DNA of 64,000 nt from the NCBI GenBank assembly GCA_034440615.1, contig JAOTOM010003965.1, forward strand, positions 124,001-188,000. Direction: 5' to 3'. Made by a program: the position numbers and the translations under genes. Shown here in pieces: positions 45,420 through 55,600 of the stretch (position 1 is the stretch's first letter; every line of letters starts with the position of its first letter). The notes under the pieces were generated by a model. It did not search any database and was not told the DNA's origin. It saw only the letters and a list, made by a program, of their open reading frames with translations. This DNA comes from Ashinkailepas kermadecensis. Taxonomy: Eukaryota > Arthropoda > Thecostraca > Neolepadidae.

Positions 45420-46000
45420 TTGGCTGAAAGCTATGAAAAAAGCACACTCACAGAGACTGCTTATCGTGAAGATTCGCTTGAACACAGGCTGGATTGGGAG
45501 GCGGTGTGTCTGAGGAAATATCTCGATCAGAACTATCAGGCGTTCTGGGAAAGTACAAATGCTATTCGGACAGTGACGTATGTGACAAGATTATGTGACA
45601 TAAAGCTGTGAATGTAAGTATGAGGAGGAAAGAATGCCATGGACTATTTTTCAACACGCACCAGCAGATTCCGACTGCGAGCACACGGGACCGATGGGTC
45701 CGCTCCATAAATACCTTCAGCAGAGTCGGGAGTCATTTTGTTGTGTCCAGTGTAAGTAGTGATAACGAGCGAGGCCGAAGGTCGCGGATCGTCTTTCAAC
45801 AATTACGCTGGTCTGCGTGACTTTAAAGGTCAAGTATATGCTTGCTGTTCTTGGGTCAGTTTCTCACGTTGATTCCGAAAATCGCATTCATTTTCTCAAT
45901 CAGGTCAAATTTGCGAAATAAATGCTTTATAGAACTGCTCATTTCCCATTACATTGGTAGGCGAATGATTCTTCTAGTAGCATAACTCAACTGCCATCTA
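45420..46000. other. intergenic, no gene seen
   Basis: Between the palindrome and the next array; no coding likeness. Confidence 0.55.
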
Positions 46001-46005
46001 CGTAC

Positions 46006-46060
46006 AGGCGGTTTACAGACGGTTTACAGACGGTTCACAGACGGTTTACAGGCGGTTAAT
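46006..46060. repeat. 14-bp array (GGTTTACAGAC)
   Basis: Four copies of GCGGTTTACAGAC / ACGGTTCACAGAC, at the 3' end of the MSFG-family remnant. Confidence 0.9.
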
Positions 46061-47554
46061 AGATCGCAAGAATGGTACAGCACGATATACTAGACTAATC
46101 AGGGTGAATGCCCTCTTCAGAGACTTCCGGTTATGCTGGGCAGACACCACATCTCTCTTCAGGCACCAACAGTAGTCAACCAGAAAGTTGACGTCCCACC
46201 GGCCTTGAAAGCGTTCCTTCATCACTCGGAATGTCCTTGTGGAAACGCTCCCCCTGCTCTTTACCGAAGTCTCCACAATTTTCTGGGAAATAGTCCAGGT
46301 GAGATATGTGGGAGTGCATGTTCACCGACATGTGCGCAGCTTGTCGACGGTAAATCCCCAGCTCATCGACAGCCTTTTCGTCCTCTGGACTCCGGTGGTT
46401 GTCCAGGAAGTCCTCGATGATCGACTTCAGAGCCAGTCAAGCAGAGTTCAAAGGAATTCAATGATTCATCGAAGCGAGTATCCTTGATGAGCTTCTCTTA
46501 TCTGAGGACCATCGAATATCCCCGCTTTCAGTTTCTCCCTACGTACGCGTGGAAACCTCTGTCGCAGAAAGATGAATCATCCATCTTGCTTCTTTGTCCA
46601 GCGCCTTCATGAAGTTCCTCATGAGACCGAGTTTGATGTTCAGTGGTGAGAGAAGAATCTTGTGTGGCTCGACCAGATGTTGGGACAAAACATTGTGTGA
46701 GCCGGGTTGTAATTCTTGCCCAGACGGCCGCTCTCGCTGGACATTATGCTGGTTGTCTGCCCGGCTGTGCCACAGGCACATGAAGCATGGGTCCTTTTTG
46801 TACCCACTTTGAAGTCCTAGGACAAGACCAACCACCTTGAGATCTCCACAGATCAACCAACGATGGTCCTTGTAGTTGAGAGCGGACAACAGGTGATCCA
46901 TGCTGTTGTGGGTTTCTCCTATTTCAACTGAGTGTGCGACAGGGATCGAACCGAACTTGTTGCCGTCGTTCAGAAGAACCGCCTTGAGACTCCTACCCGA
47001 TAGTCGATGAAGTCTCCATTCTGTTGCGTTATACTTCAATGCCACCGCTTCGATCAGGTGGGCGATATTGTTGCAGAAAACCAGAGAAGATTCCTCTTCA
47101 AACGACAGGTATTTCCGGAACTCTTTCTCGCGGTTTCGATACCTAAAGAACGCAGTCTCCGGTGCTCGCAGATGTTTCTCACGAAGACGCGGACTCATCA
47201 GCTGAGCAGAATCCTTGGACAGGTTCAAGTCCCGCGTCAGATCGTTGAGCTCAGCTTGGCTCAGTGGCACCGGTCTGTCTTCCTCTGTTGACTCGAATGT
47301 ACCAGACTCGTCTGCACCGGTCGGATCTCCAGACTATGAGTCTGACGACGGTACGACGATACGATGTTGACGTCAGGTTTTGGAACGGGAACACCTGGGC
47401 CGTGGGCGACTGGCTTTTTGGCTGATGGAACTTCAAGATATTGAACATGATGTTTGTTCCTGCGATCGATGCCCTGCAGCTTCGTCATGAAGAAATAGCA
47501 GTCCGTGGTGTGATCTTTACCTTCCCTCCACAACATTGGATCACCGAACGACAC
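46046..47554 (-). pseudogene. remnant of MSFG/WRE-family repeat gene
   Basis: Starts MSFGDPMLWREGKDHTTDCY, continues LSQAELNDLTRDLNLSKDSA, FRYRNREKEFRKYL, LICGDLKVVGLVLGLQSGY, CFMCLWHSRAD and HKILLSPLNIKLGLMRNFM. Further on come GIFDGPQIRE and MKERFQGRWDVNFLVDYCW. This is a family found in many copies across arthropod genomes, presumably transposon-borne. No function is established that I know of. At least two frame changes (near 47265 and 46530) and stops between 46280 and 46530 mark it as dead. Confidence 0.75.
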
Positions 47555-47559
47555 GCTTT

Positions 47560-48450
47560 TCTTCGTTTTGTTCCTCCAATATCATAGGTTTTCAACACGT
47601 TTTGCAACCGATATGAGGAGCGAACGGCTTATCTTGGTCGCCTATATTTGACTCCAAAGTAAACGTGATATGACATCTTCACAAAATCTGTAATTCTCCC
47701 TTGACGGTTTGAAAGGGTCACCTTTCCACAGATAGCAGAACCTGACAGGGTGGTTATTGCACATTCGATTCTTTGAAATAACAATAGATTAGAAATGATG
47801 CGAGTGAGTTTATTTTAAGGGCACGAGTGACAATTTAGGACAATACAATTCTTGGACACAGTTCAGCAACATCATTTGAGCCATATTTGTGTTTTTTATA
47901 TCTAGCATATCTTAAAACCCTGACCTGAATGAGGAAAATGGATTGCATTTCTGAATTCAGCACGCGAAACTGATCCTAAATCAGATCAAAACCTCTGACC
48001 TTTTAAAAAATGTTTTGAAACGCAGGCCAGTGTTATGAATTAAATATTTTGGTCGGCCCGGCCAGGCTATAACGCTTTGCAATGCCTTACAACTTCTAAG
48101 TCTATCGCAGTTATAACCATGGAACAAGTACGGGCGTGTAGCTGCATCCTTTGAACGTTGTGTATTTTAATCTACGACGCTACAGCCGGCCTACTTTTCT
48201 ACCACGCCATCTTATACGAAATCACGATTTCGGGTTTCGATATTGTTATCCAGCGAGTTTTTAACAGCATAGTATTTGCAGTGGAGAATGAGAGTCGCGC
48301 AAGGTACCCATTCCTTTGGGGATAAGGTATGATAGAATACGAGGGCTTTATTAGTGGACCTGCTGATAATAACAACAGACAGCTTCGGACATAGCAAATT
48401 CAAATAGTCTATTACGGCACCAGCTGAAATATTGAATCATCCGGCGGGCA
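47560..48450. other. intergenic, no gene seen
   Basis: Possibly 5' flank of the MSFG-family element; nothing else recognised. Confidence 0.5.
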
Positions 48451-48454
48451 CGAG

Positions 48455-49090
48455 ATGCGGTGGCAAACGGATACAAGTCGGATACGATGTCGGTACAGAT
48501 TGGATACGGTGGCAAACGGATACAAGTCGGATACGATGTCTGTACAGATTGGATACGGTAGCAAACGCGTACGGGTGTGATACGGTGTCGGTGCAGATGG
48601 GATACGGTAGCAGGCGCGTGCGGGTGGGATACGGTGGCAGATGGTGCATATGGGACACGGTGGCAGATGAGTACAGACAGGATACCATGGTAGAAGGGTA
48701 TAGATAAGATACGGTGGCAAACGGATACAAGTCGGATACGATGTCTGTACAGATGGGATACGGTAGCAAACGCGTACGGGTGGGATACGGTGTCGGTGCA
48801 GATGGGATACGGTAGCAGGCGCGTGCGGGTGGGATACGGTGGTAGATGGTGCAGATGGGACACGGTGGCAGATGAGTACAGACAGGATACCATGGTAGAA
48901 GGGTATAGATAAGATACGGTGGCAGAAGCGTACATGTGGGATATGTCGGCACAAATGGGATACGGTAGCAGACGCGTACGGGTGGGATCCGGTAGCAGAC
49001 GCGTACGGGTGGGATACGATGGCAGATGGGTACAGGTGGGATACAATGGTAGAAGGGTATAGATGAGATACGGTAGCAGGGCATACATGA
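48455..49090. repeat. degenerate GGGATACGGTGGCAG array
   Basis: About 21 units of 28-30 bp (GGATACGGTAGCAGACGCGT and variants), with a 240-bp higher-order duplication (48465-48705 resembles 48705-48920). Related in motif to the neighbouring 27-bp array, from which a SINE separates it. Confidence 0.93.
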
Positions 49091-49149
49091 GATGCGGTGG
49101 CAGACGTGGACGGATCCGATACGGTAGTATAAGGGAACAGATAAGATTT

Positions 49150-49438
49150 GCCGCCTGGTTAGCTCAGTGGATAGAGCTTTGGCCTGCAAAAGCTTCCCCG
49201 TCTCAACGCAACGTGTTCGAATCCCCTCACTCGCTCGCTATTCACGCATCCGGCTGGGATGGCCAGTTGGCAACTGGCATGGCAAGGTCGGAGGCGTAGG
49301 CACCAGGTTGCCTTGTCCATTATATGGGTACGCTAAACTGTCGCCCGAAATTGTGTTATGGAACTGGAATTTCTCCACCGGGAGGTGGGTTCAGGGTCAA
49401 TGCAACAAGCTTGCGCTTAGCACAGACTTTTATTTTTA
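49150..49438 (+). mobile_element. tRNA-derived SINE
   Basis: A box TTAGCTCAGTGG at 49159-49170 and B box GTTCGAATCCC at 49215-49225, spaced as in a tRNA gene, head an unrelated body with an A/T-rich end (TTTTATTTTTAAAA). The 3' half does not complete a tRNA fold, so this is a SINE and not a tRNA gene. No clear target duplication was seen. Confidence 0.75.
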
Positions 49439-49517
49439 AAAGCCTCTCCAGCAACTATTCGAACTAAATTCATTTAAAATATGAGATATAAAAAGGGAGC
49501 CGGCGAGACAGGGCGAC

Positions 49518-50096
49518 AGAATGGTACAGGTGGGACACGACGGCAGACGGGTACAGGTGGGACACGACGGCAGACGGGTACAGGTGGGACACGGCGGCAG
49601 ACGGGTACAGGTGGGACACGACGGCAGACGGGTACAGGTGGGACACGGCGGCAGACGGGTACAGGTGGGACACGACGGCAGACGGGTACAGGTGGGACAC
49701 GGCGGCAGACGGGTACAGGTGGGACACGGCGGTAGACGGGTACAGGTGGGACACGACGGCAGACGGGTACAGGTGGGACACGGCGGCAGACGGGTACAGG
49801 TGGGACACGGCGGCAGACGGGTACAGGTGGGACACGACGGCAGACGGGTACAGGTGGGACACGGCGGCAGACGGGTACAGGTGGGACACGGCGGCAGACG
49901 GGTACAGGTGGGACACGGCGGCAGACGGGTACAGGTGGGACACGACGGCAGACGGGTACAGGTGGGACACGACGGCAGACGGGTACAGGTGGGACACGGC
50001 GGCAGACGGGTACAGGTGGGACACGACGGCAGACGGGTACAGGTGGGACACGGCGGCAGACGGGTACAGGTGGGACACGACGGCAGACGGGTACAG
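49518..50096. repeat. 27-bp minisatellite, about 21 copies
   Basis: GGGACACG(A/G)CGGCAGACGGGTACAGGT. The only common change is A/G at one site, whose order forms a mosaic along the array. It shares GGCAGACGGGTACAGGTGGGA with the array at 48455-49090. Confidence 0.97.
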
Positions 50097-50144
50097 TTCC
50101 CCAGGTGAACTACCTGGCCATTTCTACCACAGCCTCAGAAGTGT

Positions 50145-50212
50145 TTGTTTTGTTTGTTTATTGGGGTTTAGGGGCGCATCGACTGCAGTGGTCATGCGGC
50201 GCCCATAACTTA
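50145..50212 (+). repeat. dispersed GGGCGC...GCGCCC element, copy 2
   Basis: Core TTAGGGGCGCATCGACTGCA then GTGGTCATGCGGCGCCCATA. GGGCGC and GCGCCC form an inverted pair around a fixed spacer. Related cores occur at 7180-7235, 51345-51408 and 54290-54345. Such short palindromic repeats are common in arthropod genomes; the family is not one I can name. Confidence 0.65.
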
Positions 50213-50219
50213 GTTAGTC

Positions 50220-51330
50220 AAAAAGAGTTATTCAAGCAATAACTAGTCGAGACGGCCTATTGTACAATAAATCATCGAACCCATTACGATGAAGATTCAC
50301 GGTAGAACCATAACGATTTCACCATCTACCAAACGTGATATTAGTGAGGCGCATATATTACAGCAAATTTGATTTCTGAGAGGAAGCGGAATAGCTGTCC
50401 TGATTGGACGTGACTCGTACAGTGACTCGTCACCCAGTAGTTCCCGTAACGATACTGAAGTGCGTCCAAAGTGACGTCTTCGCTCATAGGCAAGTCGGGG
50501 ACACGCAACCAATGTGTTGAACCGAGAGTGCTGCGTGGCACCTTTGGCACAGTGACCTTTGGTCGCCACTCAAGAGGTATCTATAAGTGCTGTATGTGTG
50601 GCCTATACGCAGGCGGCATAGTACCACCTCATGGCGTCTAATTATATGTGACGATGATGGCCACTCACCAAGATGGTGTTTGATTCTCCTCAACTTGTTA
50701 TCCGAGTCTCAGAAGTGAAGATGACAGACAATGCTCGGTTCACCGTAATGGGAACGGTCAGCTCTAGACCTCTCACTGGTCTGTGAGAATCCGCAAAATC
50801 TCATCGGCGAAAATGCCAAACGTTATTCTACGGCATAATCTGAACATACTAGACCAGGTTCCACTTAGTATGCTGAGTTCATTGCAGCCAGAATCCCACC
50901 TTCACATTAAAATCGCAACTACTTTTTGATACCTGACCAAAGATAAGTGACGTTGCAAATCAGTGCGCACTGCGACGCTGTGCACTATTCGAAGCAAGAC
51001 TTCCCTCTGGAGTTCTATCTCCGTCAGTGAGCTGAGATGTGACAAGTCCACAAAGGTCACCACGTCCACAGTATCGGGTCAACAGTCCATTATGATGGGT
51101 CAACAGCCCACCACGTACACCTGCCACTCGTCGAGGATACACCGACGCTGCGCAACACGTGTATTCCTGGGAGCAGCGAGTGTGCACTGCTCTTTCAAGT
51201 GGCTGTAGGACACTCGGCACGTGTTCGACAGCGCCACCGGCCCATTCCACCACTGTCTCGCACACGTTGCACGCCAATCAAAAGCTCATTCATCGTCACC
51301 GTAAGAAAATGTTTCGCCTCACACGGCGGC
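50220..51330. other. downstream of metaxin, no gene seen
   Basis: Non-coding. A possible minus-strand polyadenylation signal AATAAA (50161-50156) lies just to the left, but it falls in a dispersed repeat and is weak evidence for the metaxin 3' end. Confidence 0.45.
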
Positions 51331-51334
51331 AGCT

Positions 51335-51408
51335 GGAATAGGTGGTGGTGGTGGTGGATTTGTGCTTTAGGGCGCGTCGACTGCATTGGTCATTTTGCGC
51401 CCATGGCA
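51335..51408 (+). repeat. dispersed GGGCGC...GCGCCC element, copy 3
   Basis: TTTAGGGCGCGTCGACTGCA then TTGGTCATTTTGCGCCCAT, preceded by a (GGT)n run. About 85 percent like the copy at 50145. Confidence 0.65.
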
Positions 51409-51724
51409 GCTGGCATAGGAAGTTTAGCTGGATCTCTTGAAGCAAAGCCAACAGCTCCAGCCGCGACCAATGCCTATACTCACAATGACCAAGGACACTA
51501 TGTCTATGCTCACTCGCATATGATCACAGTACGGTCAACACGCAAATACACAGAGAATCAACGCGCTACGGCGGTAGCCACCTGTTGCGAACACACGGCC
51601 GTCGGTCGCCATCGTCGCCTGAGCCCAAGCCGTGTCACGACGCCACTAGAGGTCAGGCGATCGGGCGCCGCCGACATACAGCACGAGCCGCGCGACCTTT
51701 TACCGTGCTGCCGCCGGCCACGTC

Positions 51725-52525
51725 CCAGCGTCGGCCAGACAGTGTGACGTCAGCGTCGGCCACAGTATGACGTCAGTGGCGGCCAGACGGTATGACGTCA
51801 GTGGCGGTCAGACAGTGTGACGTCAGCGTCGGCCACAGTATGACGTCAGTGGCGGTGGCCAGACGATATGACGTCAGTGGCGGTCAGACAGTGTGACGTC
51901 AGCGTCGGCCAGACATTGTGACGCCAGCGGCGGCCAGACAGTGTGACGTCAGTGGCGGTCAGACAGTGTGACGTCAGCGGCGGCCAGACACTGTGACGTC
52001 AGCGGCGGCCAGACAGTGTGACGTCAGTGGCGGTCAGACAGTGTGACGTCAGCGGCGGCCACAGTATGACGTCAGTCGGCGGTGGCCAGACGATATGACG
52101 TCAGTGGCGGTCAGACGGCGTGATGTCAGCGTCGGCCAGACGGCGTGACGTCAGCGGCGGCCAGACAGTGTGACGTCAGTGGCGGTCAGACAGTGTGACG
52201 TCAGCGGCGGCCAGACAGTGTGACGTCAGTGGCGGTCAGACAGTGTGATGTCAGCGGCGGCCAGACACTGTGCTACGTCAGCGGCGGTCAGACGGCGTGA
52301 CGTCAGCGGCGGTCAGACGGCGTGACGTCAGCGGCGGCCAGACGGCGTGACGTCAGCGGCGGCCAGACGGCGTGATGTCAGCGGCGCATGGCGGCCGCCG
52401 TCGGCCACGTCCCAGTGGCGGCCAGACAGTGTGACGTCAGCGGCGGCCAGATAGTGTGACGTCAGTGCGGCCAGATAGTGTGACGTCAGCGGCGGCCAGA
52501 CAGCGTGATGTCAGCGGCGCAGGGG
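51725..52525. repeat. ~25-bp array with TGACGTCA in each unit
   Basis: About thirty units of GTGTGACGTCAGCGGCGGCC followed by AGACA, or AGTGGCGGTC variants. Nearly all hold the perfect palindrome TGACGTCA, the CREB/ATF site. It begins about 30 bp beyond the metaxin stop codon. Confidence 0.96.
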
Positions 52526-52551
52526 GCCGCCGCCGTCCGACGCACGTGCCA

Positions 52552-52605
52552 TCAGTCGGCGTCAAGGTCGACCAGGTCGTACGCGTCTGGCTCCAGGTGC
52601 TCGAT
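52552..52605 (-). CDS. MTX1: MTX1 terminal exon with stop
   Basis: Seventeen codons, IEHLEPDAYDLVDLDAD, then TGA. Acceptor CCTCCTCAG. The acidic tail after the anchor would face the cytosol or intermembrane side, as in other metaxins. An array rich in TGACGTCA starts within about 30 nt of the stop, so the 3' UTR must run through it or end almost at once. Confidence 0.85.
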   Translation of the reverse strand: MEHLEPDAYDLVDLDAD

Positions 52606-55600
52606 CTGAGGAGGGCTCGCCGGTCAGCACAGCCGCCGCGACGCGCAGGTCATGGCATCCGTTCTGGTCGAGCCACAGACACGGATGCACCACAGTTCAG
52701 TCGGCTCAGACTATCACGTGACCAACCAGAACCGCGGCCTGCCACGGGAGCTGATAACTGTGTGGCGTGGGCTGGTGTTTGGCCTAGCGGCGGTGTCCAA
52801 TCTAACCCATCTATAAATGCATAATCCAAACGAATAATCGCTTGGAAGTGCCATTCGACGGAAATGTGGCGATGAGGAACATCGTTGAAGCTGGTTCCAG
52901 TGTCACACTTGCAATATTATATCTGAACAACATACTTTCCAATTTCAGTGAGGTATATGAAGTAGTGGCATGACCTGAACTTGTTGTATTTGGGCAACTG
53001 GTTGGTTATTGGTTTTACGACACGTCGACCGTTGAGTGTCATGTAGCGTCGCCAATCTCTCACGCCGATTGGTCGCGGGCGAAGAGTAGCGACAGGTGAG
53101 ACTCGAACCCACAACCTTTCGATTGTGAGACGAGCATCTTGCCCCTAGACCACTCGTCCCCATATTTGGGCAACGGGTACGTTTTGTCAGACAACGCATG
53201 CTGTTGGTGTGAGGAGGCATTCCCCTGTCGTTGGTTGGTTGCCCACATCACCAGCGATATAGAAGAGAATGCTGTAACTACCGGCCAGGAGAGCGTCAGC
53301 GTCAGGACGGTTGGATGTCTGACGGCCACGACTGCCGGAACTGTGTGCCGACAGTGAGCCTTGGCCTTCTGTGTGTCCACCACAGCCGGGACAGACGGCG
53401 GCCATGACGTCACAACTGCGTACCGAGCAACCGCGCCGGCCTGGTGTCACCTCCCAACACACTGCCCACCCCGTTCATTGTGAGATGAGACACTATCACG
53501 GCCCAGAGACATACACCCGACCATCGGATCAGGTTCCGTCACCTCCCAACACACTGCCCACCCCGTCCATTGTGAGATGAGACACTACCACGGTCCAGAG
53601 ACATACACCCGACCATCGGATCAGGTGCCGTCACCTCCCTACACAATTTCCACCCGGCCGGGATACGCTACCTCCGCCATCCAGACCCGGCCAGGACATA
53701 TTACACCTGCCCTCCAGACCAGGCCGGGATACGCTACCCCCGCCCTCCAGACCCGGTCAGGACACGCTACCCCCGCCCTCCAGACCCGGTCAGGACACGA
53801 TACCCCGCCCAAGAGACGACGTGAGCGCGCCACGTCGTGTCGTTGACGACAGCAGGCCTGGGGTTAGGTCGGCGGTCACGGGACGGGCCGACACCTGGGG
53901 CACCATTTGCGTCACCGGTCGGCCGCCGGGCCATCCCCTGTCCACCCCCGCAGCTCTCTTGCCAGTCACCGCTCGCCCGCGACCCCCCCCCCACCGCAGC
54001 CCGCGCTGCGCCACCACTCGCCGCGCTGCGCCATCACCCGCCACTCCACGTATCAAGAGGCGACGCCGCCACCCGGCATAACATAGCTCGCACGTCACCA
54101 TAGTGAGAATAAGTTGGCACGAACAATCAGCATGATTGGACAGGTACCTGGCTCGACTGATCAGTTATTCGGTGGCGGTTAGGATACTCGCTAATGGTGG
54201 GCAATAACCTGATATGCCTTTTTGAAGGCTTCAGATGATCTCAATGTTGCGATGGGATGGCACATGGGTTGGGTTAGTTAATTACTTAGTCAGTTATTTT
54301 GGCTTTCGGGCGCACCGACTTGCATGGTCATGCAACACAGGGTGGGATCAGAGGGAAAGTTGAGTGGGGCCCCATGATTGTCAATCCCTCAAACATCCAA
54401 AGGGTGCTCTAGCCCAACAGGGGCCGACGGATTGCCAAACCCACTTCAGCCAAAGTCGATCCCCCTCCCAGGCGGTAGGGGATTAAGTTTCATGGTCATC
54501 ACATATCGGGACACGGTCCCCCACCCTCACCTTCCCATCAAGCACAGCCTGTCCGCCGGATACAGTCCCTGTTCCCCGGGCACAGTCCCCCCTCCAAGGA
54601 CACAGTTTCAGCTCCAAGGGCCCAGCCCCCCCCCCCCTCCAAGGACCCAGTCCCCCTCCAAGGATACGGTCCCCCCTCCCAGGACGCAGTTCCTCCTCTC
54701 GGAGCATAGTTGGGACCATATCTTCCTACCTTGACGATGCCGTTGGCCAGTGCAAACACCAGCATGGTAGTGGCGGCGACACCGAAGGCGATCAGCTGAT
54801 TTCTCCGTTTATTGGGGAACTCTGCATCATCATCGGCGGCCTTCCCGGCGGCGGAACCGTTCGTGTTGGTCTCTGACGACCGCCCAGTGCTGTGACGCCT
54901 CTGCTCCGCCTCGTACTCTGTCGGTGCCGCCAGCCACACAGGTCACACACATCACAGAGGCCACACAGGTGGCAGGGGTCACAAGGTGGCAGGGATCACA
55001 CAGGCCACAGAGGTCACATAGGCCACAGGGGTCACAGAGGCCACAGGGGTCACGCAGGTCACAGAGGCCACAGGGGTCACACAGGTGGCAGGGGTCACAC
55101 AGGCCACAGAGGTCACATAGGCCACAGGGGTCACGCAGGTCACAGAGGCCACATGGGTCAAACAGATCACAGGGGTCACACAAGCCACAGGGTCACATAT
55201 CACAGAGGTCACACAGGTTACAGGGGTCAAATGTGCAGCAAGTGTCATCATGAGTCTAATAGGTTACAGGGGTAGCGTTGGTTACGTGAATTTGAAAATA
55301 GGGGCTTCGATGCTTTAAACGCACGTACACTACGAATAAGAGCACATTTATTTTGTGTTGCTACAAGCGGCTTAGGAGCTGTGCCTTAAAGGAGTCTGAT
55401 CCCAAGCGGACATGTTCACTTTTTACTCGTATTGATCGGGTTTTTAAGTACATAATGAAGTTATGGTACTAAGCCTAATTCAAACCTCGTTCTGCACACG
55501 TAGCTGACAACGTACGCTTGCATGCAGTGAATGCACGATATACATGGCACTACCATAGTCTGAGGTCACCATGGCAGCTGTAGCTGTGATCGTCAAGGTA

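Noticed and set aside
49150..49240. tRNA gene at 49.15 kb
   Set aside because: A and B boxes are present, but the acceptor and anticodon stems do not close; it heads a longer SINE.
53087..53162. tRNA gene on the minus strand at 53.1 kb
   Set aside because: Same reasoning; a target duplication around a 164-bp unit shows it is a SINE.
54892..55275. Gly/His-rich frame (HRGHRGH repeats)
   Set aside because: Translation of the CACAGG array in a metaxin intron.
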